Positions 21,646 through 31,902 of a stretch of 64,000 bases of DNA are shown one piece after another. Both the position numbers and the translations under genes were made by a program. Numbering within the stretch: position 1 is the stretch's first letter; every line of letters begins with the position of its first letter. This DNA is from Scopulariopsis brevicaulis (taxonomy: Eukaryota; Ascomycota; Sordariomycetes; Microascales; Microascaceae): NCBI GenBank assembly GCA_017657125.1, contig JAGFNX010000202.1, positions 58,025 to 122,024 of the forward strand, read 5' to 3'. The notes under the pieces were generated by a model, which was given only the letters and a program-made list of their open reading frames with translations, was not told the origin of the DNA and did no database searches.

Positions 21646-23016
21646 TCAGTCGTCATCGTCGCTGTCGCTGTCTCTATCACTGTCGCTGTCACTGTCATCA
21701 CCGTGCTGGTTGCAGTTCATCTCCGCCAGCCCCTCGTCCGCCGCGCCCAGCAAGAACTCCATCAGCCCGGCGCTCGCCTGCTGCATGTTGAGGTTGAACT
21801 CCTCCTCGGGGTGGTAGAATGAGCAGTCGAGGCGGCTGTCCTGCCCGAACTCGAGCGTCAGGCCGTGCGTGGCCCCGCCGGAGGGGTTGCTCACGCCCCG
21901 CGACGAGACGTAGTCGGAGAGGGAGCCCGACGTGGGCGAGAGAAGGATGCCTTGCACGGCGGTGATGGGGATGCGGAGGTGCGTGGTCGCGCCCATCATG
22001 GCGTTGGCGACGCGCTGCGCCACGAAGCTATCGGCCTGCCAGAGCTCGGGGGCGCGGTAGGCCGAGTGGTGCTCGCCCGGCTCCTCGACCTTGATCCCGC
22101 GCACGTCGTCGTAGTCGGAGTTGCGGAAGTCCATGTCCGGGTCTGTCATCTGGTTGAAGTCCTCGCCCCACGAGTAGATGACGAGGCCCGCGATGGAGTG
22201 GACGTCAAAGGACCACTCGATCGACGGGTTCTCGTCGAGCACCCACTTGACGTTGCGCGTCTCGGGCTCCGAGAAGGGCGCCGTGCCCACGTAGACCTCG
22301 ATGTCCGGGTCGTCCGACGCCACGAAGTCGGCCACCTCGGGCGAGAACTTTCTGCGGAAGTCCCAGAGGTAGTCGAAGTTGCGGTTGAGGTCGACGGGAC
22401 CGTCCGGGTTGCGGTTGCGGCGCCAGCAGTTGTCCTCGGCCTGATCGTAGGCTACGCCGTCCGGGTTCAGCAGCGGCATGAAGACGATGCCCGTGCCGAG
22501 CGCCTTCTTGACGTCCTCCTTGCTAAAGTGCCGCCCGCCGTACGAGACGCCGGTCCCCTCGCGCTCGGCCCACAGGAGGTCCGAGATGAAGTAGACGAGG
22601 TTGTCGGGCCCGCCGCGCTCCCGCGCGTGGATGCCCGCGGTGAGGAGGGTCCGGTACGAAGCGTCGCACCCCGCACCGCCGACCTTGGCGTAGAACATGG
22701 CCGCGCCCTCGTGCGTCTCGTTGGGCGTCTCGCCGACCTCAAAGTCGAACTCGGCGGCGAGCGCGTCGACTGCGGAGCGCAGCTCCTCGGGGTTCATGAT
22801 GCTAGTGACCTTTGTGCCCGAGGGGCGGGTGCCCAGGCCGCGCGGGACAGTGTCGTTGGCCCAGCGGTCGCCCGTGCCGATCGGGACGATGGCCTCGGCG
22901 GTCTCGCGGCGGACGCGGACGCCTTCGGGGCCAGGGAGGCCTGCCTCTTCCCTTGGGTGGAGGCAGGCGGCCGCGGCCGCGGCGAGGAGGGGGAGGCGGG
23001 TGAGGAGGCGAGTCAT
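21646..23016 (-). CDS. Secreted M14 zinc metallocarboxypeptidase
   Basis: An intronless gene of 456 residues. Residues 1-18 are a signal peptide (RLLTRLPLLAAAAA). The M14 zinc site is complete: H130 and E133 in GIHARERGG and H273 in FDVHS. The substrate-anchoring arginine lies in LNRNFD (about R212) and the catalytic glutamate is E389 in LTLEFGQ. It should remove C-terminal residues from peptides outside the cell or in the vacuole. A propeptide-like region (about 20-75) precedes the core. The C-terminal ~18 residues are an Asp/Ser repeat tail, unusual for the family and encoded by a GAC/AGC-type simple repeat that may vary in length. The A/B specificity pocket cannot be read safely by eye. 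Confidence 0.92.
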   Translation of the reverse strand: MTRLLTRLPLLAAAAAACLHPREEAGLPGPEGVRVRRETAEAIVPIGTGDRWANDTVPRGLGTRPSGTKVTSIMNPEELRSAVDALAAEFDFEVGETPNETHEGAAMFYAKVGGAGCDASYRTLLTAGIHARERGGPDNLVYFISDLLWAEREGTGVSYGGRHFSKEDVKKALGTGIVFMPLLNPDGVAYDQAEDNCWRRNRNPDGPVDLNRNFDYLWDFRRKFSPEVADFVASDDPDIEVYVGTAPFSEPETRNVKWVLDENPSIEWSFDVHSIAGLVIYSWGEDFNQMTDPDMDFRNSDYDDVRGIKVEEPGEHHSAYRAPELWQADSFVAQRVANAMMGATTHLRIPITAVQGILLSPTSGSLSDYVSSRGVSNPSGGATHGLTLEFGQDSRLDCSFYHPEEEFNLNMQQASAGLMEFLLGAADEGLAEMNCNQHGDDSDSDSDRDSDSDDDD

Positions 23017-24570
23017 GGTGGGTTTGGAGTCTTGTGTTCACAGCTGTCTTTGATTGTAGGACGAAGCAGTGCTCAACTGTCTGCAATGACAACACCACGA
23101 CCAGAGGGAACAGTCCACTTAATATATCCCACGCGTCTTGCCTTCCGAAAGATTAGATGCCCGCGTCCGTCGAGCCAACCGATGCCACGCCGCGGCGGCC
23201 CCGCTCGCCTTTGCATTGTCCTTCCCATTGTTCTAGGCCCGCTGCGACCTGTAGTCTCTCTTTTCGTCCGATGGTTGACGCAGATGTCATAATATTGCAT
23301 GTCTTGGAGAGGTGCGGCGGGGAGCGGGGAGCGGGACGCAGGACGCAGGCGTGGTCCCACCAACGTTGCTTCCTTTGCGGGGGGACGCCGCTGGTGCAGG
23401 CCTTCATTTCCAGCTGCGCGTCCCCGCGACCGGTGTAATCTACGGGCAACAAAGACCCGGTCCGCCTCTGAACGCCCGTTTAATTTCGCGGCAAGGCCGA
23501 CATCCTACACGTCACGCAGAGCCCACCGTCACCAGAGGTTTTTATCTCCCACCAGGATGATTTCCTCAGCCAGGGATCATTTCTTCAACGGTCGTTGTCA
23601 CTCACAGGAGCCAGGGGGCGGGAGCGCCACCGACCTGTTGTAGAACGACGCCAACATGCATGGAAACCGCCTACTGCCGGGCTCAGAACCCAGGGGAAAG
23701 GTCCCCCTTGCGGCCGAGTTGCGATTGTTCATTAGTATTGTTCTCCGGCGGGTGTTTGTTCCGGGCGCCCGCCGCCTGCGGGGGTTGCGCAGGTGCCCAC
23801 ACCCGAGGTGTGATATTGGGCGCTGCGCCGCTGGGTGGTAGGAAGCGTGTTGGTTGTGCTTCTAGAATGCGTCCGCTGGTGCTTGGTTTTGAGAGCCCGG
23901 GCCGAGCGCAGGGGTTGCTTGTTGCTCGTCGCCGACGACGGGCGGCTGGGTCGGCATGCCGAAAATGGGGGCTCAATGCGGGTGAAGTCACCTGCTCGTT
24001 CCGGTAGCGGAATTACGTGGGGCCAATACCGCATCTGGCACAGGTGCCAGAGCGGATGTGAGACACCTCAAGAGCAAACCTCGATGCGATTCGGCGGTTC
24101 TCGACGGCCGAGAGAATCTGGACCCAAAGGTGCTGCGAAAACTCCGTAACACGACCAATGGCCAGCTGGGAACCGCTCACGACGTCCGCTCGGCATCTCT
24201 TGGCTACAGATGCGGACGGTCTGGGGGCGACATGACTCGGTTTCCTTCGATTGAATTGTGAAAGTCGCTTCTTACTCGCTTGTCTTGGCTCATGGGGCCC
24301 ATCCGAAAGTGTAAAACCTGGGCGGGGAATATTGAAGGAGATGCGCGGGCCGGCGCGCTAGCTCCGGGCGGGATGACGTAACTCCGGGTATCGTTAGATT
24401 GATCTCCTTGCGAGGTCCGAAAGTACCAGGTGCAGCTCCCTATCCCAAGATCCAGCTTTCCGAAGCACCATTCAAGCGGCAGTGTAAAATCTTATTATTT
24501 TCATGTTCCCTAAACTCCCCAACGCTCATTATGTAGCCCATAACCCCTATAATCACCCGAAAAATAGCAC
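23017..24570. other. Intergenic spacer, no supported gene
   Basis: This is 1.55 kb. The left end should be the carboxypeptidase promoter and the right end the 3' flank of PAD1. Overlapping open frames on both strands (23153-24149) are low-complexity Arg/Pro readings typical of GC-rich non-coding DNA. Confidence 0.45.
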
Positions 24571-25158
24571 CTATTTCTGCATGCCTTCCCACCTCTCAAA
24601 CCCCTTTGTATCCAAATCAAACAGATCGAGCAGCCGCCCGACCATGTGGTCCAGCATATCCTCTATCGACGACGGCTTCGTGTAAAACCCCACCACCGGC
24701 GGCGCGATGATGGCCCCCGCGCTAGAAACCTCGGCCATGTTCCGCAGGTGAATACTGCTCAGCGGCGTCTCCCTCACTGAAAGAACAAGCCGCCTACGCT
24801 CCTTGAGACACACGTCCGCCGCCCGCGTGATCAGATCGTCGCAGATCCCCGCGTTGATGCCCGCCAAGGTCTTGACCGAGCACGGAACCACAATCATCCC
24901 GTCCACCTTGCAGGAGCCGCTCGAGATGGGAGCCGCCATGTCGTGAGCGCTGTACGAGTAGTCGGCGAGGGCGCGGATCGCCGCGGGCGTGTAGTCCGTC
25001 TCCCATTTTATCGTCTCGCCGGCCCATTTGCTGATTATGAGGTGGGTCTCGACGTTGAGGCGCCGGAGGGTGAGGAGGGTGTGGATGCCGATTTGGGCGC
25101 CTGTCGCGCCGGTTAGGGCGACGATTATCTTCTTGCGCGGCGCTTCGTTGTTTGCCAT
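24571..25158 (-). CDS. PAD1: Flavin prenyltransferase (PAD1/UbiX family)
   Basis: An intronless gene of 195 residues, the normal length for UbiX/Pad1. The Rossmann-like flavodoxin fold begins at IIVALTGATGAQIG, the flavin phosphate loop. Further conserved parts are ISSGSCKVDGM, VVPCSVKTLAGI, DLITRAADVCLKERR and ETPLSSIHLRNM, which fit the FMN and dimethylallyl-phosphate site. The enzyme attaches a dimethylallyl group to reduced FMN to form prenylated FMN, the cofactor needed by the UbiD-type decarboxylase encoded divergently 565 bp away. There is no clear mitochondrial presequence, so it is probably cytosolic, unlike some yeast Pad1 forms. A TATATAA element sits at 25324-25318 on its strand, 160 bp upstream of the ATG. 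Confidence 0.95.
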   Translation of the reverse strand: MANNEAPRKKIIVALTGATGAQIGIHTLLTLRRLNVETHLIISKWAGETIKWETDYTPAAIRALADYSYSAHDMAAPISSGSCKVDGMIVVPCSVKTLAGINAGICDDLITRAADVCLKERRRLVLSVRETPLSSIHLRNMAEVSSAGAIIAPPVVGFYTKPSSIEDMLDHMVGRLLDLFDLDTKGFERWEGMQK

Positions 25159-25723
25159 TTTTGTGAGGAGGCCGGTGTGGTTGCGAGTGCGGCTGGGTGA
25201 AGAAGGGTGGGGAGGCGATTTCGGAGATAGTCGAAGTTGGGTAAACGAAGGGGTTACTTGAGATATATGGGTAGAAAGACTATCTTCACTAGGCAGTGAT
25301 ACGCCATCGGAACAAACTTATATATCTCCTACAGTTGGCAAAAATCTTTCCGTCTTGAAAAGTATTCTCGCCGCCGGGCCCGGCAGGGAGATGACATCAG
25401 TTCGGTGAGTTCGGAGCGGTTCGGTGGCTTCGGGGCCGCTTGATGGCTGGCCTCCACACCTACGACACCGCGAAATGGAGTTCGACACGGGTATAAGTGG
25501 AGCGTATACTTGCGGACAGTCTCGGACAGGTCGGTCGCCTCGGAGCAGCGGTGCCCCAACCCGGTGGTTCCGGCCACTTGCGTCACTCAGCTCTAGTACA
25601 CGAGTCAAGGTATATAGTGAGACTTAGAAGACTCGCGACCTCTCGCCGTCTTCACCCTGGATCACTCGTCACTGAGAAAATTGTCCTCAAATACACTACC
25701 ATCTTCACCACCAGACCGATACA
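25159..25723. promoter_or_regulatory. Bidirectional PAD1-FDC1 promoter
   Basis: This is the 565-bp divergent spacer. It has a TATATAA box for PAD1 at 25324-25318 (reverse strand) and a TATATA-like element for FDC1 at 25611-25616. Between them lies the CGG-triplet array described separately. The layout suggests co-regulation of the cofactor-making and cofactor-using enzymes. Confidence 0.7.
25403..25573 (+). promoter_or_regulatory. Array of direct CGG-N6-CGG repeats, candidate Zn2Cys6 binding sites
   Basis: CGG triplets, all on the + strand, start at 25403, 25412, 25417, 25422, 25431, then 25513, 25523, 25532, 25541, 25549, 25562 and 25571. Many are exactly 9 bp apart (CGG-N6-CGG). Three share a fuller pattern: CGGTGAGTTCGG (25403), CGGTGGCTTCGG (25422) and CGGTGGTTCCGG (25562). 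Zn(II)2Cys6 dimers typically bind paired CGG triplets, and such a regulator is encoded next to FDC1. Binding is inferred, not shown. Confidence 0.55.
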
Positions 25724-27360
25724 ATGTCAGATCTTCAGGCTCCCCACCTCGACTTCCGCGCCTTCGTCCAGGCCCTCAAGGACGACGGCGACATCGTCGA
25801 GATCAACCAGGAATGCGACCCCAACCTCGAGGTCGGCGCCATCATCCGCAAGGTCGTCGAGAACAACGAGCGGGCCCCCCTATTCAACAAGCTAAAGGGC
25901 CAGGACCAGAACGGCCTCTGGCGCATCCTCGGCGCGCCCAACTCGCTTAGGTCGGACCCGAAGCAGCAGTTCGGCCGGATGGCGCGGCACGTCGGGCTCG
26001 AGCCTACTGCGTCTATCAAGACGATTCTGGATAAGATGATCTCCGCAAAGACGGCGACACCGCTGCCGCCGACGCTCGTAGAGACAGGGCCGTGCAAGGA
26101 GTTTAAGCTCACGCCGGACCAGTTTGACCTCACGAAGCTTCCGGCGCCTCTGCTTCATCAGTCGGATGGGGGGAAGTACGTGCAGACGTACGGCATGCAC
26201 ATCGTGCAGTCGCCCGACGGGAAGTGGACCAACTGGTCCATCGCGCGCGCCATGGTCCACGACAGGAACCACCTCGCCGGCCTCGTAATCGAGCCGCAGC
26301 ACGTCTGGCAGATCCACCAAATGTGGAAGAAGGAGGGCAAGGACATGCCGTGGGCGCTGGCGCTGGGCGTCCCCCCAGCCGCCATCATGGCCGCGAGCAT
26401 GCCGCTGCCGGGAGGCCTGTCGGAGAGCGAGTATATCGGTGCTCTCTCTGGGCAGCCGTTGCAGGTGGTCAAGTGCGAAACTAATGGACTGCACGTTCCT
26501 GCGAACTCGGAGATTGTCTTTGAAGGGACGTGTTCTATCACCGAGACGGCGCCGGAGGGGCCGTTTGGAGAGATGCACGGGTAAGTCGTATTGTTCACCT
26601 CTATCCCTCTAGGTAAGGTTCTGGTCACTAGCAGGAAGCTAATACCCTTCTAGGTACATCTTCCCAGGGGACGCCCACGCGGGACCCAAATACAATGTGG
26701 ACCTCATGACGCACCGAAAGGACGCCATCCTCCCGGTGTCGAACTGTGGAAGGATCACGGACGAGACGGTACGTGCCAGCGAACCCTGAGGCGCTCTTCC
26801 GGTCAAAGGAAATCCCTACTAACGACAAGCAGCACACAATGATCGGCCCGCTCGCGGCGGCCGAGATCAGCTTCCTCCTGCGGTCCAAGGGCATCCCCAT
26901 CAAGGAGGCCCACTCCAACTTTGAGTCCCAGGTAACGTGGGTCGCCCTCCAAGTCGACACCACCGCCCTCCGCAAGATGAAGACCACCGCCGCAGACTTT
27001 TGCAAAAAGGTCGGCGAGATCGTCTTCAACGATAAGGTCGGCTACACGATCCACCGCCTCGTCATCGTGGGCGAGGACATTGACGTGTACGACTTTAAGG
27101 ACGTCATCTGGGCGTTCTGCACGAGGTGCCGGCCGGGGATGGATGAGTACCACTTTGAGGATGTGAAGGGGTTCCCGCTTATTGCGTACATGTCGCACGG
27201 GAATGGGCCGCCTACCAGGGGGGGCAAGGTCGTTTCGGATGCGCTGTTGCCGGTTGAGTATACGACGGGGAGAGACTGGGAGGCGGCGGACTTTAAGGAG
27301 TCATTCCCGGAGGAGGTTAAGGAGAGGGTTTTGGACCAGTGGAAGGCGTATGGATTCTAA
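25724..27360 (+). CDS. FDC1: Ferulate/cinnamate/sorbate decarboxylase (FDC1/UbiD family)
   Basis: Three exons (25724-26580, 26654-26768, 26833-27360) give 499 residues, the usual Fdc1 length. The introns are 73 and 64 bp with GTAAGT and GTACGT donors and a CTAAC branch before the second acceptor. The protein uses prenylated FMN to decarboxylate aromatic and polyenoic alpha,beta-unsaturated acids. The catalytic Arg-Glu-Glu triad of this family is visible: R175 in SIARAMV, and E278 and E283 in PEGPFGEMHG, five residues apart as in the Aspergillus enzyme. Other landmarks are WSIARAM, GGLSESEY, PVSNCGRITDETHTMIG and YGFstop. It has no targeting peptide and is expected in the cytosol as a dimer. 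With PAD1 it should detoxify phenylacrylic acids and sorbate. Confidence 0.96.
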
Positions 27361-27611
27361 GCCGGGGCACTCTAAACTGTCCACGGTAGGTCCTTCTATT
27401 ATGTAGGCTGAGAACCACCAAAAAATAAATAAATTCATGATCATCATTCCAACACCTGCTCAAGTAAAACCATGGCTCAGACCTGATATCCGGTTGAAGG
27501 GTCTGCCATGATGGACTCAAAGGCACCCAGAGGTGACTGGTCAAAGTCAAACGCCGATAGCCATTCGTCTACCTCCCAATCCCTAATCATTATTAGCCCA
27601 ACTTTCACAAC

Positions 27612-29681
27612 TCAGCTACGGAGAATGTATAGCAGGGTGAGAAAAAGTTTATGAACTGACTCTGGCGGTACAAAGGTCAAGTCCGGAACCTGAACAGACT
27701 GCGTTTGGACCTCCTGCACTTGATTAGGGGCTTCTGTGAAAGCCTCGGTCCCCGTCGCTGCTACTGACGGGACTCTTACTTCGGCCGATTCGCTTTCCGA
27801 TAACCTCTTCAGAGCCTTGAGAGCCTTCAGGGCTTTTCTGTGGGTGTCTGATAGGCGATTGGTATGTGTTGAGCCGGAATCTGAGCCGAAGGAGCTGTCC
27901 TGCTCCAGACTGTCGATTATCTGGCCCTGCAATCGCCTAGTGTTGTCGCTGTCCCTAGATTCTTTCATGAGGCTTAGCAGCAGGATAGATGCCAGGCCGT
28001 TGTGTATGAACGCCCAGGACCTCCTGGTATACCCGCTGACGGACCGCAGGTGCAAATATGCCTCGGCGCTCCGCCGCAGGGCCTCCTGGAGCCGCGTCAA
28101 GATCTGAGCTCGGTCCGCGGCGCTCACCCTACCCGTGTCTCGTTCGGACATGTAGGGCCGACACTTCGTCGAGACGGAAAAGTTCTTGTGCAGCTCAAAG
28201 GCGTAGTGCTCTTGAATATCCTGGATCGTCCTGCAGGACTGGCGGTCTCTTAGGTGTGGCGAGAGGAAGGCGTCGAGGGAGTCGATGGCTTGGCAGCAGG
28301 GTAGCGGGCCCGGTGACGGCGTGGTCGCGGGGTGGCGGTTTGTAATGTGGCAGAGCCAGTTCATGGCGCCTCGGTAAGAGAGTCCCTCCGAGTTTTCCTC
28401 ACCGCTGAGGCTTGGGAGGTCCTCTTCGAAGTCCATCTCGTGGCAGGCGGCTAGGCGGGAAAAGGCCAGGGATAGTAGCGAGTCCTGCCACACGATGGCG
28501 AGACTGGATGAATAAGTATAAACCAACGGCGAAACCTCTTAGCGGGCGATGATGGGAAGCGGACTGGGCGGACGTACCGCAGATATGCCGCGTCCTGGCT
28601 GGAGACCGACGAGCTCGCGGCCTGCGGCAGCCGCTTGTGGATTCCGAGACACTGCGCGAGGCGCATCGTCGAGCCCCATAGCGCCCACGCTGCCTGTGGC
28701 TTCATGTCATTCTGTAGGATGTTGCCTAGGAGAAGGAGAGCTTGGATGGCCTCGTTGTAGGGTTGGGAGAGGTAATCCGTTGCGTGGAGCCCTTGGAACG
28801 CAAGCCTTGCTAGGAACGGAAGAGGATGGAGTTAGTTGTAAGTCCACTGGGCTTGGATCTGTGTGGTATTACTAACTGTGGAGTCTGGACATTGGAAGGC
28901 GGCGTTCGAGCGGCATCTCGGAAGCCTGCGCCCCGGCGGCAAGTATGGCATTCAGAAGACAGAGCCAATTCGGATCACGCGCCGGCTCGGGACCACCCCG
29001 ATTCCCGCTACTATCGCATAAGTTCAGCAGCAGGCAGAACTTCTTCTCAATGTCGTCTACGTCGAGCGGTATCGCGTGGAATGGATGCACCTGCCGGCGG
29101 TACCACAAGAACAAGTCGAGGACCCCGTGCTCGGCGGACAGTTGAGCCAGGGTGCCCCGCCAGGCGCCGTCGGTCACGGCGCTACTGGTCTCTGAACCGG
29201 CGCCTAGGAGGGGGAGGATTCCGAGGCTGAAGGCTGTGCGGTGGGCGGAGGTGTCGTTTGTGAGGGATGTATCGTGGGAGGGAGATGGGGCGGTGGTGCC
29301 GGGAAGCTGGGAGGCGATTATATCGCCCCCGCCGGCGAGGGAGGCGGGGGTATAGTGCGGCTCTGGACCGGGGGCCGGCGTTGCGGCATCAGTGGCCGTG
29401 CCGCCTCCGCCCACCGGTGACGCTGTCCTCGAGTCCCGTCGCGCATTCAGAGTCGATCGCCGTCGTCCGCCACCCTCCCGAAGCCCCGGGCCCGATCCGG
29501 AATATACGCACAGATCGGGGTATCCCCTCTTGTCGCACGTCGCACACGGATGCGCCTTGTCGCAGCGGACCTTCCTCTCCCGGCACGGCTCGCAGGACCC
29601 CGGCTTCTGCGCCCGCTTCCGGGAGCGGAGGAGCTCCCCGAGGGTTCCCGGGGCTGCTGGGCTTGCATCATTTCGAGACAT
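27612..29681 (-). CDS. Zn(II)2Cys6 transcription factor, SdrA-like cluster regulator
   Basis: Three exons on the reverse strand (29681-28877, 28809-28578, 28503-27612) give 642 residues. The introns are 67 bp (GTTAGT donor) and 74 bp (GTACGT donor) and phases agree. The N-terminus holds the Zn cluster C-x2-C-x6-C-x5-C-x2-C-x8-C (CEPCRERKVRC...CATCDKRGYPDLC). A Ser/Pro/Thr-rich linker follows, then the fungal transcription-factor middle homology region: LAFQGLHATDYL, LLLGNILQND, AWALWGSTMRLAQCLGIHK and LAIVWQDSLLSLAF. The frame stays open upstream of 29681 without a good ATG. The gene converges on FDC1, 251 bp apart. In Aspergillus niger the equivalent trio is padA, cdcA/ohbA and the regulator sdrA, so I infer an activator of PAD1/FDC1 that responds to weak acids. 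Confidence 0.88.
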
Positions 29682-31015
29682 TGGGGCGGGGCGGGTGCCG
29701 CCCTGTTTGTGGTTATGGTACGGTGTCCGAAGCGCTTCGTTGTGGGCTCGGGGCTGCTGGAGGTGGTTAGGTGACGGCAAGTTGCGATCAGTCTTAGGTG
29801 GTGGCTCCGAACCTTCCGAGGGCGCCGAGGGTTTCCGGGAGCGGCAAAAGTTCAGTCGCGGAGGTGGGTCCGACCCGCCGCCATTTCCGAACTACTGGGT
29901 AAGGCGGCATTCACCGCTGGTAAAACGGAGATTCAGGATTCCCTCGCATCGACTATTGGGGCGTCACACGTTGTTCTTCACCCCCGATTACTTCGCTATG
30001 TTCTCTAATCTAGAATATCCAATACGTATAGTTCAGGGGAATACGTCGGCGCGTAACAGGGCTTGACCACTCGAGAAGTGCCGCGCCATCTCTCTGTCCA
30101 ACAAAAGGTGGGGCTACAGACTTCTCTGGGAGCCATAAAAGAAATACCTATCAGAAGAATGAGTGTAATATGGTGTGTAGAACCTATGTGCTACCCTCCA
30201 CACCTGTCTAGATATCCCTGTTTGATAGGGGATCTGTCATGGACAGGTTTTGGTCTAGTAGCCAGCTTTTGGGGAGGAGTATTCGTGTACGACGTGTAAA
30301 TATAAATTCACTAACTCGGTGAACACGGGTATTCTATATGGGTTGCCCCCTTCGTGGTGGATAGTGAGCCCTATTGAGGAATGTTGTAAGTTACTTAAGA
30401 TTTTGCCCTTACCGCAGATGTGAAATGATAAGAGGGATTTCGGATATCAAATGCGAACACATAGAAAAAGGCCTGAGGGATATTCTGGTGGCGTTTCCGT
30501 CCGTATCTCTTGCATCATTAGCACAAGGGACGAGTCCTAGGCGATCCACTAAGGTCAGCGAGCCTGGAGGAATTTTGTCTCATCGGCTTTTTAAAGGTGG
30601 GTATCAGTATCAACATATTAGCCGCTCAATTCCCCCGAGGAAAGTAAAGTGCGACTTTTGCAGACAAGGCAGACGAGTGATCCTAGGCGAGCTAGGGTAT
30701 ATGTGAGATCGAATGTGCTCAAGGTCGAGAGTAATAGAATCGGTATGGTGGTATACGAAGCGGAACGGGCTGCTTCTAGTCACTGGAGACGTAACCACTT
30801 GTCCAGCGCTGAGAATAGCTGGCCCGAAAAGGGGATAGCGTACTGCGTATAAGTAAGGTTTTTACCAGCTTCAGTTTCGCTTGTCGAATCTCGGAACGAG
30901 TGGTTTGTTGCCAACCCATGGAGATTTTAGTCTACTCTAAGGCTCTAGAAATACGAGGAAACCCTATATAGACGCGCCGAGCGTAATACGCAGAAGTGAG
31001 CACCACACACCAACT
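29682..31015. other. A/T-richer intergenic spacer, no supported gene
   Basis: From about 29980 to 31000 the composition drops markedly in GC compared with flanking genes and contains only short, unconvincing open frames. It could be an old, mutated repeat, but no terminal repeats or protein remnants can be read. Confidence 0.4.
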
Positions 31016-31902
31016 CTACGCCACCGTCTTCCTGAGGAAAACAAGCGGCACCTGCTCAACCACCTTCGTCTCTGGATACACCCACTCTACGGAATCGGGC
31101 CCGGGCATAGGCTCGTACCCTTGCTTCAGGTACCACTCCTCGTTCGAGCAGAACTTGGCCGGCCTCGTCAACCCCCTATCCTCGTACATAGCCTTCATGT
31201 ACGCCTCCGACGACTGCCACTCGCGGCCGAGCGTGTCGAGGGCGACGACCGTGGCGTTCAGGGGGGGCGAAGCGGCGGTGCGCTCGGTTAGAGCCATTGC
31301 GCGGCGCCCGAGGCCGCCGCCGTGCAGGGTCCTTTTGGTAGGGTGTTTAGTGAGGGGGCTACGGTGAGTATTGAGGGGGTGGATCCTACCAGGACAGGTA
31401 GATGCTCTTGACCCAGACGCTCGATAGGGGAAGGTTCAGGTCCTTGGCGTCGTTGGGCTTGACGACCTCGAGAGCCGTGTGGCCCACCGGGACGAACTTG
31501 CGCCCCGTCGGGTCCCGCGGTGAATTAAACACACTCGTCGAGGTGTCGATTAGCGGCTCTTGTTCCTGCACGTCGTTTAGTTGTCTCGTCCCAATGACCA
31601 CAGAACTCGGGACCTCTCACTTTGGGGTATCGGTGCAGATGTTGCGCCATCAGTTCCTCTCTCCTGGGGAGACTGTCCGCTAGTATCTACACTACTCTCA
31701 GCAAGCCGGATTTTCAATGGGTATATGATAAAGGGTGGATAAGCCGTACAACCCAGTACATGACCTTGTTCCCCTTTAGCTGCTCCTCCTTCCAGCTGGG
31801 GACCTCGTTGTCGCGCCACCCGCAGGCGACGCGCTGGTCGTGCATCCGCTCATAGTGCGCCTCGCTGGTGGGGTCCCACGGGATGAGCTCTACTTTGTCC
31901 AT
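31016..31902 (-). CDS. GNAT-family N-acetyltransferase
   Basis: Four exons on the reverse strand (31902-31750, 31686-31621, 31565-31390, 31331-31016) give 236 residues. The introns are 63, 55 and 58 bp, and every junction restores a frame matching the family (VMYWV-ILADSLP, RYPK-EQEP, YLSW-TLHGGG). The GNAT fold is visible: a beta-strand ending FVPVGHTALEV, then SIYLSW, followed by the acetyl-CoA pyrophosphate loop LHGGGLGRRAM (R/Q-x-x-G-x-G/A motif A), and helix plus strand NATVVALDTL. The C-terminal EEWYLKQGYEPM matches motif B. The substrate is unknown; the protein is likely cytosolic. The first donor (GTACGG) is non-consensus; GTTGTA three bases upstream is an alternative that drops one residue. 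Confidence 0.85.

Noticed and set aside
21865..23292. 475-codon open frame on the + strand
   Set aside because: Antisense to the M14 carboxypeptidase, which has a complete catalytic site on the other strand.
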